This document shows positions 1 to 7,383 of a stretch of 16,690 bases of DNA, piece after piece. The first letter of the stretch is position 1; each line of letters opens with the position of its first letter. Under the pieces are notes generated by a model that saw only the letters and a program-made list of their open reading frames with translations, was not told the origin of the DNA and ran no database searches. Origin of the DNA: JBGTFE01 sp041747435 (GTDB lineage Bacteria; Acidobacteriota; Blastocatellia; Pyrinomonadales; Pyrinomonadaceae); assembly GCA_041747435.1 (NCBI GenBank), contig JBGTFE010000103.1, positions 1 through 16,690 of the forward strand, read 5' to 3'. Both the position numbers and the translations under genes were made by a program.

Positions 1-1006
1 CACTCATCGTTTGTCTCAAATTTTCATCTTCGATTAGTTCAATTATCTTTTCGGCGATGCTTTCCGGCTCACTCGTGCAGGCGAGATAGTTTTTTTCTTC
101 TTCGAGAAAATCTCTCGCCGCACGAAATTTTGTCGAAACAATCGGCATCCCGACGGCGACGGCTTTAAAAAAAACATTCGGAAAACCTTCGCCGTATTTG
201 GTCGGAAAGAGCAAAATATCGCGCTCGAAAAAATGCGCGGAAACTTCTTGTTCGGGAATGTAGCCTGTAAAAATTACCTGTTTTTCCAAATCGTATTTCT
301 TGACAAGATTTTCCGCTTCGTTTCGCGTTTCGCCGTCGCCGATGCAGTATATAACAAACCTACAACCTCTGTCTTTTATTATTTTACACGCCTCGATGGT
401 TTCGATCAGACATTTTTTCGGAACATACCGCGCCACAAATAAAAGCTCGAAAATTTCATCTTTTTGTTTATGCTTTCGCTCAAAATCGTTCAGCAAATTT
501 TCATGAATCGTAACGGCATTTTTGACAAAATAAAATTTGTTTTTATCAACTCCCAACGCCTTGAAATTTTCCAGTTCGTCGCTCGTATGAATCCCGAAAC
601 CGTCAGCTTTACGGCTGATGTATCTTATCAAAAATCTCACGAAAAAATTTGTTTCCCGAAAATCCTGCGCTTCCGAGCCGTGCAGTTTCATAAAAACTTT
701 TGTCTGTTTCGGATTCATCACGAACAGCGAAAACGAATCACGAAGAATCGTTTTCAAATCGAAAGCCGTATTGAGATGTATGATGTCGAAATTTTGCTTT
801 TTCAAAATCCCGCGAAAATGAAAAGCGGTTTTGACGACGCGCCGCAATCTTTCAAAAAACGGTGTCGGTTTTTCCTTGTCACCGAAAACGTAAATCGCTT
901 CCTTGATGTCGGGATTTAATTTTCGCACAGCCTCGACAAACGGCGGCTCGCTCGAAGCCGGTCCGCCCCACGAATCTTTGGCAGGCATTCCGAAAAGAAT
1001 TTTCAT
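1..1006 (-). CDS. GT4-type glycosyltransferase, 3' end cut by the window
   Basis: This is a GT-B fold glycosyltransferase of family GT4, expected to move a sugar from a nucleotide-sugar onto a growing surface glycan in the cytoplasm. The frame is open for 335 codons from ATG 1006 to the left edge, so the C-terminus is missing. The N-terminus MKILFGMPAKDSWGGPA is the usual glycine-rich acceptor-side loop. The C-terminal half starts near residue 186 (FELLFVARYVPKK), and residues 269-288 carry the donor-site motif TKYGEGFPNVFFKAVAVGMP. In the EX7E motif the first Glu is present (E273), but the second position is Lys (K281), which is unusual. The start is fixed by an in-frame stop at 1058-1060, itself the stop of the upstream gene 51 bp away. 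No Shine-Dalgarno is seen. It is probably co-transcribed with the other polysaccharide genes to its right. The acceptor and donor sugars cannot be told from sequence. Confidence 0.88.
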   Translation of the reverse strand, partial: MKILFGMPAKDSWGGPASSEPPFVEAVRKLNPDIKEAIYVFGDKEKPTPFFERLRRVVKTAFHFRGILKKQNFDIIHLNTAFDLKTILRDSFSLFVMNPKQTKVFMKLHGSEAQDFRETNFFVRFLIRYISRKADGFGIHTSDELENFKALGVDKNKFYFVKNAVTIHENLLNDFERKHKQKDEIFELLFVARYVPKKCLIETIEACKIIKDRGCRFVIYCIGDGETRNEAENLVKKYDLEKQVIFTGYIPEQEVSAHFFERDILLFPTKYGEGFPNVFFKAVAVGMPIVSTKFRAARDFLEEEKNYLACTSEPESIAEKIIELIEDENLRQTMS

Positions 1007-1057
1007 CCCGTGTAAATTAAAACAATGAAACGGTTTGCGGACAAGCGCGAAAGCGGT

Positions 1058-2170
1058 TTATTCGTTCAACAATTTTTCGTAAAGCGTTTTCAATTTTTTC
1101 AAATGCGCTTCGATGCTGTAATTTTCCTGCGCGAAAAAATATGCTTTTTCCGCTAAATTATCGCGCAAATTTTTATCATTTAAGAGTTTTAAAATGTTTT
1201 CCGCGAGGTCGTCCGCATTTTTAACTTCAAAAATTTCAGCATATTCGCCGTTGCCTGACGCTTCGACGAGCGGCGGAATATTTGACGCGATGACGGGCGT
1301 TTTCGTCAACATCGCTTCGGCAATCGAGATCGGTAAACCTTCCGCCAGCGATGAAAAAACGAACAGATCGAGTTCATTTAAAATGTCCGCAACATCGGTT
1401 CTCGCGCCAAGGAAATGAACTCTTTCGCCGATTCCGTTTGCGCGGCAAAATCTGCGGCATTCTTCGAATCTTTTTTCGCCGCCCGCCATCACTTTTCCGA
1501 CAAACAGGAAATGCGAATTTTTATGTTCGGCAAAAACTTTGACGAGTGCGCGGCAGACGGTCAAAGGGTCTTTCGTCGGCGCGGCGTGAAAATTGGCGAC
1601 CATTCCAAGAAGCAAAAAGTTTTTATCCAAATCCAATTCTTTTTTGATCGAATTGCCGGAAGGCGCGAGCCTTTTTTCGTCGGCGCAGTTGTAAATCAAA
1701 TGAAAATTTTTGCCCGGATCAATGCCGAGTTCGGTTTCGAGCCACGGCAATAAACCTTTGCTGACCGTTATATTCGCGTCAATTCGCGGCGCGAGAAAAC
1801 GTGCGGTCAGGTGATTTTTTTTGCCGACGATAAAACCTTGATGACTCATCACGACTTTAACGTTTTTTAATTTGCGGGCGGCGAGATAAAGATGCAGACA
1901 TTCGACCGCCTGATAGCCTTGCGTGATTTTAATTTCGCGCTCGTTGATGATTCGGCGCAGATTTTTTACCAATTTGAAATCAACCGGAAAACGGCGTTCG
2001 AGTTTGATAAATTCCGCGCCCGATGCGGCAAATTCGTCGAGCATCGTTCCGCCTTTTGTCGTTACAATTGTCAGATCAATTCCGAACGCGGCGGCATTCC
2101 GGCAAACATCGAGCGCGATGGTTTCCGCGCCGCCGCGATTTAGGCTGTCTAAAAAATGAAGAACTTTCAT
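1058..2170 (-). CDS. GT4 family glycosyltransferase
   Basis: A 370-residue cytoplasmic GT4 glycosyltransferase, probably acting in surface polysaccharide assembly. The start chosen is ATG 2170, which gives MKVLHFLDSLNRGGAETIAL, the standard N-terminal beta strand and glycine-rich loop of this family; the N-R-G-G-A-E signature is at residues 11-16. An upstream in-frame start at 2248 would add 26 residues that lie in a repeat and match nothing in the family, so it is rejected. The donor-binding domain begins near residue 186 (LLLGMVANFHAAPTKDP). The EX7E motif is intact at E277 and E285 (AEGLPISIAEAM), in contrast to the neighbouring truncated glycosyltransferase. The length is typical. It lies between a DUF354 gene and another glycosyltransferase on the same strand, which supports a polysaccharide operon. 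The spacer upstream holds a dispersed repeat and no ribosome binding site. Confidence 0.9.
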   Translation of the reverse strand: MKVLHFLDSLNRGGAETIALDVCRNAAAFGIDLTIVTTKGGTMLDEFAASGAEFIKLERRFPVDFKLVKNLRRIINEREIKITQGYQAVECLHLYLAARKLKNVKVVMSHQGFIVGKKNHLTARFLAPRIDANITVSKGLLPWLETELGIDPGKNFHLIYNCADEKRLAPSGNSIKKELDLDKNFLLLGMVANFHAAPTKDPLTVCRALVKVFAEHKNSHFLFVGKVMAGGEKRFEECRRFCRANGIGERVHFLGARTDVADILNELDLFVFSSLAEGLPISIAEAMLTKTPVIASNIPPLVEASGNGEYAEIFEVKNADDLAENILKLLNDKNLRDNLAEKAYFFAQENYSIEAHLKKLKTLYEKLLNE

Positions 2171-2191
2171 AAAATTTCGGAACGAAATTTG

Positions 2192-2245
2192 CAACCACGG
2201 ATTTACACAGATACACACGGATAAATCAAAAATGATCTGTGGTTT
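2192..2245. repeat. Dispersed intergenic repeat with 10-bp periodicity and inverted ends
   Basis: In the spacer between two minus-strand genes, the 8-mer family ccacggat / acacagat / acacggat starts at 2195, 2205 and 2215, exactly one helical turn apart. It is closed by the inverted copy atctgtgg at 2235-2242. The outer arms 2192-2202 and 2235-2245 pair at 9 of 11 positions. From memory, similar ATCTGTG-type tracts recur in intergenic DNA of several environmental phyla; I cannot confirm this here. A single-copy structured leader for the downstream glycosyltransferase is the alternative. Confidence 0.6.
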
Positions 2246-2266
2246 CAATCTAAAAACTTTTGCTCT

Positions 2267-3292
2267 CTAATCTTCCAAAATAAAATTGACGATCTGTTCG
2301 CGCACATTTTTCTCGCCGCGAAGATTCAGATTTTTTTTCTTTTCGAGTTTTATTTTTGCCAAATCTTCCGCCGATTCGATCTTTTGTAAGCGATTTTCAT
2401 TGAAAAGATATTCGTCAATCGCGGCGGCGCGTCCGGCAAAAACGCTCGCTGTCGGAACGCCGAGAGCCGCCGCCTCGCGGTTCATCGTGCCGCCGCCGGA
2501 AATGACCAGATCAGCCGCCGCGAGCAAGTTTGCGCCGTCCAAAACCCGTTCGGGAATGATGATATTGGCGTGCGGATGTTTGCGGCGAAGTTCCGCGCCC
2601 TGATAATTTTTTCGCGGCAGAAGAATTATTCGGACATTTTCATCCAACGAAAATTTGTCGAGCAATTCGTCTAAAATTTTGTTGGAAAATTGGCGATGAT
2701 AGAGAGCTTCCGGCGCGTGCGGACGGATGACGACGAGAATGTTTTCCCGAAAAACGCCGAGCTTTTCGAGTTCGTTTTGAAAGGTTTTATCCGGCTCGAA
2801 ATCCGATAGATAAACGTCTTCTTTAATTCCGCTAAACCGCCGGACTTTTTTTTCCGATGCTCCGAATTTACGCAGGAATTCCGCCGGGAAACTTTCGGGA
2901 ACGATCACTTTTTTTGCCGTCCGAAACGATAAATGATTGGCGGGATGATGTTCGTAATCCATCAGATTCACGCTTTTTTTTCGCAAAATTCGGGCAACAA
3001 CAAGCGGCTCTTGAGAATTATGCGAAACGACCAGATCGATTTTTTTTCCACGCGCCCAGCGCAGTAAATTCCAAATTCTGCCGACAAATTTCCCGCCTTT
3101 TTGAAACACGTTTTTCCCGCCGTGCGTGCCGAAAACTTCCGCCGAAATTCCGGCTGTCTGCGCGAGCTCGACCGTCTGCGCGTAATCGCGTGCCGTCCAC
3201 AAAATGGAATGCCCGCGCCGCTCAAACTCTTTTGCCAACACGCTGAAAAACGGAACGTGCGGCGAATTTCCCAGATCGATCCAGATACGCAT
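2267..3292 (-). CDS. DUF354 family protein (GT-B-like, polysaccharide biosynthesis)
   Basis: A 341-residue protein of the DUF354 family, which has a GT-B-like fold related to UDP-GlcNAc 2-epimerase and MurG-type enzymes. Members occur in surface polysaccharide loci, but their reaction is not established. The N-terminus MRIWIDLGNSPHVPFF is the family hallmark. Other family features are the MDYEHHP segment at 111-117, the VIRPHAPEALY segment at 188-198, and a C-terminal glycine-rich donor-site-like motif SGGGTMNREAAALGVP at 265-280. The length is normal for the family. The ATG at 3292 lies directly against a heptad repeat array, so there is no Shine-Dalgarno and the leader is made of ACCTTTT units. 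The stop is about 97 bp from the next glycosyltransferase start, with a repeat between. Same-strand neighbours suggest it acts in the same glycan pathway. Confidence 0.85.
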   Translation of the reverse strand: MRIWIDLGNSPHVPFFSVLAKEFERRGHSILWTARDYAQTVELAQTAGISAEVFGTHGGKNVFQKGGKFVGRIWNLLRWARGKKIDLVVSHNSQEPLVVARILRKKSVNLMDYEHHPANHLSFRTAKKVIVPESFPAEFLRKFGASEKKVRRFSGIKEDVYLSDFEPDKTFQNELEKLGVFRENILVVIRPHAPEALYHRQFSNKILDELLDKFSLDENVRIILLPRKNYQGAELRRKHPHANIIIPERVLDGANLLAAADLVISGGGTMNREAAALGVPTASVFAGRAAAIDEYLFNENRLQKIESAEDLAKIKLEKKKNLNLRGEKNVREQIVNFILED

Positions 3293-3327
3293 AAAAGGTA
3301 AAAGGTAAAAGGTAAAAGGTGAAAAGT
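3293..3327. repeat. Heptanucleotide tandem array abutting a start codon
   Basis: Four perfect copies of aaaaggt lie at 3293-3320, followed by a degenerate fifth (gaaaagt, 3321-3327). On the minus strand this reads as ACCTTTT units running directly into the ATG at 3292. The array occupies the whole ribosome-binding region of the DUF354 gene. Its 7-bp period resembles the short tandemly repeated repetitive heptamers described in cyanobacteria, though the unit sequence differs. Confidence 0.85.
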
Positions 3328-3350
3328 AAATCCGGTGAAGAGTTTTTCAA

Positions 3351-4547
3351 TTACTTTTCGTTTTTTTTTATTTCGAGAAAACGCGCCAGCGCGTAAGCCG
3401 TCCACGCTTGTCCCCAACGGATGAAAGGGATTTTGTTCGTTCGTTTTTTTTGTTTTTGATAATAGAAAAAGCCTCGCGCATCGCGCATGTTTTCGATTGT
3501 CCAGCGCAATGTTTTTTCGGCTTGCGGCAGACATCTTTTGTCTATTTGGTTTAATTCCGAAAGCGCGGCGATTGCCGCCGAAGCCGAATGAATATCAACC
3601 GGATACACGCTTTTGTCGAAATATTTCGGCGTTCCGTCGGCGAGAAAAAAATTTTCCAGCCAGAAATCCAAGCCGGTTTTCAATGAATTTTCCGTTTCAT
3701 TTTTAATTTCAGGAATCAGATTTGAAATGCGATAAAGCGACAGCAAAATATAAGCCGTGTGAAAATTGTCAATCCATTTATGCCGGAGTTTCGAGCCGTA
3801 AGACCACGCGCCGTTTTCTTTTTGGCGATTTATCACAAAGCGAACGGTTTTGGCGGCGGTTTCGAGATAAAATTCGTTTTCGAGAATCGCGCCCGTATTT
3901 GCCAGCGTTTCGCCCGCCAAAAGACTTGCGTTGAAGATCACGCTTTTATCGAGCGGCGTGTAGCTGAAACAAATTTCGTCTTCCGTCTCAAAACTGCGGT
4001 TCAGATCATTTAGGATAAATTCGCAAATTTCTCGTGTGGTTTCGAGATAAATTTCATCGCCGAAAAGTTTGTAAGCCTCGATAAAACTTTGCGCGGCGAA
4101 AGCCGTCGGAACAATCGTCGGCGTTCCGACGGGCGCGAAAAAAGCGCGGGATTGCCAATCGAAATTGTAGCCGAAAGCGGTTTTTGAGTTTTGGGTTTTG
4201 AGTTTTGAGTTTTGAATTTTTAGTTCGAGAAGTTGGTTTAGAAATTTTTTGGCATTGTCGGCGTGAACGCTTTTTTGATCTGTGCGAAAGCGCGAGAGTT
4301 CGGCGAGTGCGAAAAGCGCGATGCCTTTTGCGTTTACGCCTTTTTCAATTTTTAGAAACGGGCGTAAGTTCACGGGCGAGCGTTTGACCATCTGAAGCCA
4401 CGCGAGCCTTACGAGAGCGAAATATTTGAGCGGCGTGAGTTGAATGAACGGGCTGTTCAAACCTTCAAACGGGTCATAGCCCGAAAAGTTTTCAGTCCGG
4501 CAGTAAGCGAAAAGTTCGTCGTAGATTTGTTCGAAATCAAAATTCAT
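3351..4547 (-). CDS. Uncharacterised helical-toroid-like protein of a polysaccharide locus
   Basis: I do not recognise a characterised function. The 398-residue soluble protein has the spacing of an (alpha/alpha)-toroid, with repeated long helices and aromatic-rich loops as in six-hairpin glycosidases, prenyltransferases or uronate lyases. Telling segments are SGYDPFEGLNSPFIQLTPLK at 22-41, LAWLQMVKRSPVNLRPFL at 48-65, GAWSYGS near the middle, HKWIDNFHTAYILLSLYRI after it, and VDIHSASAAIAALSEL near the C-terminus. Similar proteins in polysaccharide loci have sometimes been given misleading automatic names such as aminolevulinate dehydratase; nothing here supports that reaction. A 14-codon segment at residues 109-122 is pure heptad repeat. 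The gene lies between the kinase and the DUF354 gene on the same strand, with spacers of about 60 bp, so a role in glycan processing or modification is inferred. ATG 4547 is used, without a clear ribosome binding site. Confidence 0.72.
   Translation of the reverse strand: MNFDFEQIYDELFAYCRTENFSGYDPFEGLNSPFIQLTPLKYFALVRLAWLQMVKRSPVNLRPFLKIEKGVNAKGIALFALAELSRFRTDQKSVHADNAKKFLNQLLELKIQNSKLKTQNSKTAFGYNFDWQSRAFFAPVGTPTIVPTAFAAQSFIEAYKLFGDEIYLETTREICEFILNDLNRSFETEDEICFSYTPLDKSVIFNASLLAGETLANTGAILENEFYLETAAKTVRFVINRQKENGAWSYGSKLRHKWIDNFHTAYILLSLYRISNLIPEIKNETENSLKTGLDFWLENFFLADGTPKYFDKSVYPVDIHSASAAIAALSELNQIDKRCLPQAEKTLRWTIENMRDARGFFYYQKQKKRTNKIPFIRWGQAWTAYALARFLEIKKNEK
4182..4223. repeat. In-frame heptad array inside a coding region
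   Basis: Six heptad units of the form ttttgag (variants ttttggg, ttttgaa, tttttag) fill 4182-4223 exactly. Six times seven is 42 bases, or 14 codons, so the reading frame is kept. On the coding strand they specify LKIQNSKLKTQNSK, residues 109-122 of the surrounding protein, a 7-residue peptide repeat generated by the 21-base super-period. The flanking sequence on both sides is ordinary non-repetitive coding sequence. Confidence 0.9.
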
Positions 4548-4610
4548 CAGCCAAAAATCGGAAAAACATTACGTCTCGTCCGTGTAGATTCTGAATTTAT
4601 TTTCGATTTT

Positions 4611-6611
4611 TTACAATCTCGGAAGTTTCAGCGAAAATTTCGAACCGTGTCCGACCTCGGATTCAACGCTCACTTCGCCGCCATGCTGTTCAGCGATTTC
4701 TTTGACAAGCGAAAGCCCGAGTCCGGTCGATTCTTCTTCTTTGTCCTGACCTTCGCGCGCGACGCGATAAAATTTTTGCCAGATCTTTTCCTGCTCGCCT
4801 TTTGGAACGCCGTAGCCGCGGTCTTCGACGACGACGCGCAGAAAATCCGCTTCCAAAATTGTCGAAATGATCACGGATGTGCGTTCCGGGCTGTATTTAA
4901 TGGCGTTGTCGATCAAATTTGATATGGCGCGCGTGATCAATCCGCGGTCGGCGGCGACCGGCGGAAGATGTGCGTTTGCCTGTTCCACGAGGCGGATGCG
5001 TTTCTTTTTCGCGGCTTCGCGCAGATCTTCGACCGCTTCCTGAACGATCGTGTCGAGCTTTACTGGTGTCTTTCTTACATCCTGCTTGTCTGATTGTTCG
5101 AGATTTGAAACCGAAAGAAACGTCGAAACCATCTTCGAAAGACGCTGTGATTCGTTCCCGATTATTTCCAGAAACTCTCGTGATTCTTCCGGAATTTTTT
5201 CGTCCATCAAAAGCAATTGCGCAAAACCGCCGATACTTGTGATCGGCGTTCGAAGTTCGTGCGACATCAGCGACGCCATATCGCTGCGCAGCTTTTCATT
5301 TTCCTTGACGGCAGTAATATCGCGGAAAGTAATCAAAAAACACGCCGGGAGCATCGCCGCGCTGGTTTCGTGGATCGATTGTTCATCGGACGGAACTTTA
5401 ACCAGCGAAATTTGGAGTTTAAGCGTTTTGGCGCGCTCGGCAAAGAATAGCTCCGCCTCGTAATTTTCACCGGTTTGAAGAATACGTCGGATAGCGAGAC
5501 GCGGCTCATTAAAAACTTCGGTCTTAAAATGTTCGAGCAGGCTGAAAAGATCCAAGTTGTAAATTTGATCGGAATCAAAGTTTGCCAGATGACGCATCTT
5601 GCGATTCAAGTAAGCCAGCGTGCCATCGAGATAAGCGATCGCGTGCGCTTCGCGAAGGTATGAGCTGGCGAGCGCGCCGAAGCTCTGCTCCTTCATAACG
5701 CTTTGGATCAGCTTTATGATATCGACACGGTTTTCGGCAGAATGTGTGGAAAAAAAGCTCCACCAAAATTTATGCGGCAGACTTTTTTTACTCAACTCCT
5801 GGCGCTGAAAATTTCGCGCGAGCTGTCCGCTAAAGGATTCGAGCAGGTTCTTATCAGCAAGTTCGAAATTCTGACGAATGTTGACGTATAAAACACCGAC
5901 GACCGTGCCGTCATAGATCAAAGGAAGAGCGATGCGCGCCGAGCTTTGACTATTCTCATCCGCCTGCACGACAGTCTGTCTGGACGTAAGCGCCTGCTCG
6001 CAAAGCTCTACGTTTTCGCGCCACTCTGCCTGCCTGGAAATAAGCGAATCTTCCGACCCGACGGTTCGCGCGCGTCCTATTGGCGTCAAATCGCCGACCG
6101 CATCAGATCGAAAAACGATAGCTTCGGAAAGGGGCAAAACCGTTTCAAGCAGCATTAAACCGCTTTCGATGCGCAATCCGGCGGATTTTCCTTCCAAAAG
6201 ATGCCCGGTTGATGCGAGCACAACGAGCTTGTCAGTCAATTCCGAATCGATCAGCCATATTTTTTTGAGTTGGATCACGCAAAGCGTGAGCGTAACGATC
6301 AGGAAGACCGGTATAAACATTAACCCGGTATCGAAATATTTATTGGCTAAGACGCTAAAACAAAACCAAATTATCAAAAACCCGACCGCGTACGGAACGA
6401 TTTTTTTAATGCTGTAAGTTTCCGCCAGAAAACCGAAATAGACACCGATCGAAATCGCCATGACCATTTTCCACCACGAAAAAACGACGTCCCTCGGGAC
6501 AACAAGCTCAACAAATTCGTCGCCCAAACTCCATACGAGCGAAACCGCCCCGATGATAAAAACAGAGAGGATCAGCGATGTTAGTACACCGTGTAAATCG
6601 GATTTTTTCAT
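4611..6611 (-). CDS. Membrane sensor histidine kinase (4 TM, GAF, PAS, HisKA, HATPase)
   Basis: A 666-residue two-component sensor kinase. Four hydrophobic segments (about 9-30, 46-64, 70-90, 97-115) anchor it in the inner membrane with almost no extracytoplasmic domain. A GAF-like domain follows (about 140-268), then a PAS-like domain (about 318-435) ending in the usual ITFRDITAVKENEKLRSDM linker. The H-box is SHELRTPITSIGG with phospho-acceptor His451. The ATPase domain has the N-box NLIDNAIKYSP (near 565), the G1 box DRGYGVP (near 597), an F-box (KFYR) and the G2 box GLGLSLV (near 630). ATG 6611 is preferred; a TTG at 6674 would add 21 arginine-rich residues and would start inside a palindrome. 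No response regulator lies beside it, so the partner is unknown. It is the first gene upstream of the polysaccharide block, so regulation of that block is a plausible but unproven role. Confidence 0.92.
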   Translation of the reverse strand: MKKSDLHGVLTSLILSVFIIGAVSLVWSLGDEFVELVVPRDVVFSWWKMVMAISIGVYFGFLAETYSIKKIVPYAVGFLIIWFCFSVLANKYFDTGLMFIPVFLIVTLTLCVIQLKKIWLIDSELTDKLVVLASTGHLLEGKSAGLRIESGLMLLETVLPLSEAIVFRSDAVGDLTPIGRARTVGSEDSLISRQAEWRENVELCEQALTSRQTVVQADENSQSSARIALPLIYDGTVVGVLYVNIRQNFELADKNLLESFSGQLARNFQRQELSKKSLPHKFWWSFFSTHSAENRVDIIKLIQSVMKEQSFGALASSYLREAHAIAYLDGTLAYLNRKMRHLANFDSDQIYNLDLFSLLEHFKTEVFNEPRLAIRRILQTGENYEAELFFAERAKTLKLQISLVKVPSDEQSIHETSAAMLPACFLITFRDITAVKENEKLRSDMASLMSHELRTPITSIGGFAQLLLMDEKIPEESREFLEIIGNESQRLSKMVSTFLSVSNLEQSDKQDVRKTPVKLDTIVQEAVEDLREAAKKKRIRLVEQANAHLPPVAADRGLITRAISNLIDNAIKYSPERTSVIISTILEADFLRVVVEDRGYGVPKGEQEKIWQKFYRVAREGQDKEEESTGLGLSLVKEIAEQHGGEVSVESEVGHGSKFSLKLPRL

Positions 6612-6666
6612 ATCGAAAATTTTGCGTGATCGTGAAAGGCTAACAAAACCGGCTAATCGGAAAGGT

Positions 6667-6681
6667 GTAAACAATGTTTAC
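6667..6681. promoter_or_regulatory. Perfect palindrome, candidate operator
   Basis: GTAAAC-AAT-GTTTAC is a perfect inverted repeat with 6-bp arms, lying in the 250-bp spacer between the divergent kinase and DUF4149 genes. It falls just downstream of the promoter-like site for the kinase, over the likely transcription start. That is where a repressor would bind. The cognate regulator is not identifiable from the window. Confidence 0.4.
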
Positions 6682-6688
6682 CACAAAT

Positions 6689-6718
6689 ATTATGCTATAT
6701 GTTTTGTCTCAAAAGCAA
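6689..6718 (-). promoter_or_regulatory. Sigma70-like promoter for the kinase/polysaccharide genes
   Basis: On the minus strand, a -35-like TTGCTT (6713-6718) and a -10-like CATAAT (6689-6694) are separated by 18 bp. The -10 matches consensus at 5 of 6 positions. The predicted start lies near 6682, at the edge of the palindrome, leaving a leader of about 70 nt before ATG 6611. The call rests on sequence pattern only. Confidence 0.35.
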
Positions 6719-6861
6719 GCGATAATTTTGGTAAATCCAGACAAAAAGGGAAGTTGCGAATGGGCGGACTTCTCGAATTTTGCGGAAATTTTGCGCGGAA
6801 TTTCGCCTTAGTTTGTCCTTTTCCACGAAAAACTTCATAATTGACTGACTCGAATCTTGTT

Positions 6862-7374
6862 ATGAAATTTGTTTCGAACGTCAGACTTTTATTGATCGCT
6901 GTATGGCTCGGAGCGGCGTGTTTTTTTAGTTTTGCGGTGGCGCCGAGCGCGTTTTCGGTTCTGGAAAATCGCGAGCTAGCCGGCGCGGTCGTTTCAAGAA
7001 CATTGATGATCGTTAATTTGAGCGGTCTGGCGCTCGGCTTAATTCTGCTCGCAAGCTCGTTTATTAAACGTCAGACGATTGCCGCGTTTTGGATTTGGGC
7101 GGAAAGATTTTTGCTCATTCTATTTACGCTTGCTTTAGCCGTCGGCGAGTTTGTCGTTGCCGTCTGGCTTCGCCTTTTGCGAACGCAAGCCGGAAGAGCG
7201 ATCGAAGAACTTGCGGCGGAAGATCCGCTCAGGATGCAGTTTAATAATCTGCATCAATATTCGGTCTGGATAATTGCGGGGACAATGATAATCGCGCTCA
7301 TTTTGTTCTTTTTGATTGGAAAAAGTTCGAGCAAAAATTTAGTATCGGAAAATAAGAACGAATTTGAAATTTAA
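6862..7374 (+). CDS. DUF4149 domain-containing membrane protein
   Basis: A 170-residue integral membrane protein of the DUF4149 (TMEM205-like) family, whose function is unknown. Four hydrophobic helices are visible: the N-terminal one around RLLLIAVWLGAACFFSFAVA, one around IVNLSGLALGLILLASSF, one around RFLLILFTLALAVGEFVVAV, and the C-terminal one around SVWIIAGTMIIALILFFLIG. The polar loop before the last helix carries the family-like segment RMQFNNLHQYSV. ATG 6862 is chosen over a TTG at 6841 because it starts just before the first helix. No Shine-Dalgarno is present. The stop is 9 bp before the next gene, so the two are probably co-transcribed. The C-terminal tail is polar and presumably cytoplasmic. 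Confidence 0.78.
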   Translation: MKFVSNVRLLLIAVWLGAACFFSFAVAPSAFSVLENRELAGAVVSRTLMIVNLSGLALGLILLASSFIKRQTIAAFWIWAERFLLILFTLALAVGEFVVAVWLRLLRTQAGRAIEELAAEDPLRMQFNNLHQYSVWIIAGTMIIALILFFLIGKSSSKNLVSENKNEFEI

Positions 7375-7383
7375 GACACAAAA

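Noticed and set aside
464..919. Plus-strand open frame of about 151 codons in the left part
   Set aside because: It is antisense to the truncated glycosyltransferase, whose motifs are convincing, and its composition is that of a shadow frame.
2171..2248. N-terminal extension of the second glycosyltransferase
   Set aside because: The added 26 residues come from the intergenic repeat, and the standard family N-terminus begins at ATG 2170.
2968..3534. Minus-strand open frame of about 188 codons across the DUF354 start
   Set aside because: It reads through the heptad array and overlaps two supported genes in another frame; its middle is simply the translated repeat.
3293..4223. CRISPR-like array
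   Set aside because: The repeats are 7-bp tandem units without spacers, and no cas gene is present.
6752..6812. Short inverted and direct repeats of the gaattttgcgg type upstream of the DUF4149 gene
   Set aside because: The arms are short and imperfect in AT-rich DNA, and no promoter pair or operator could be supported.
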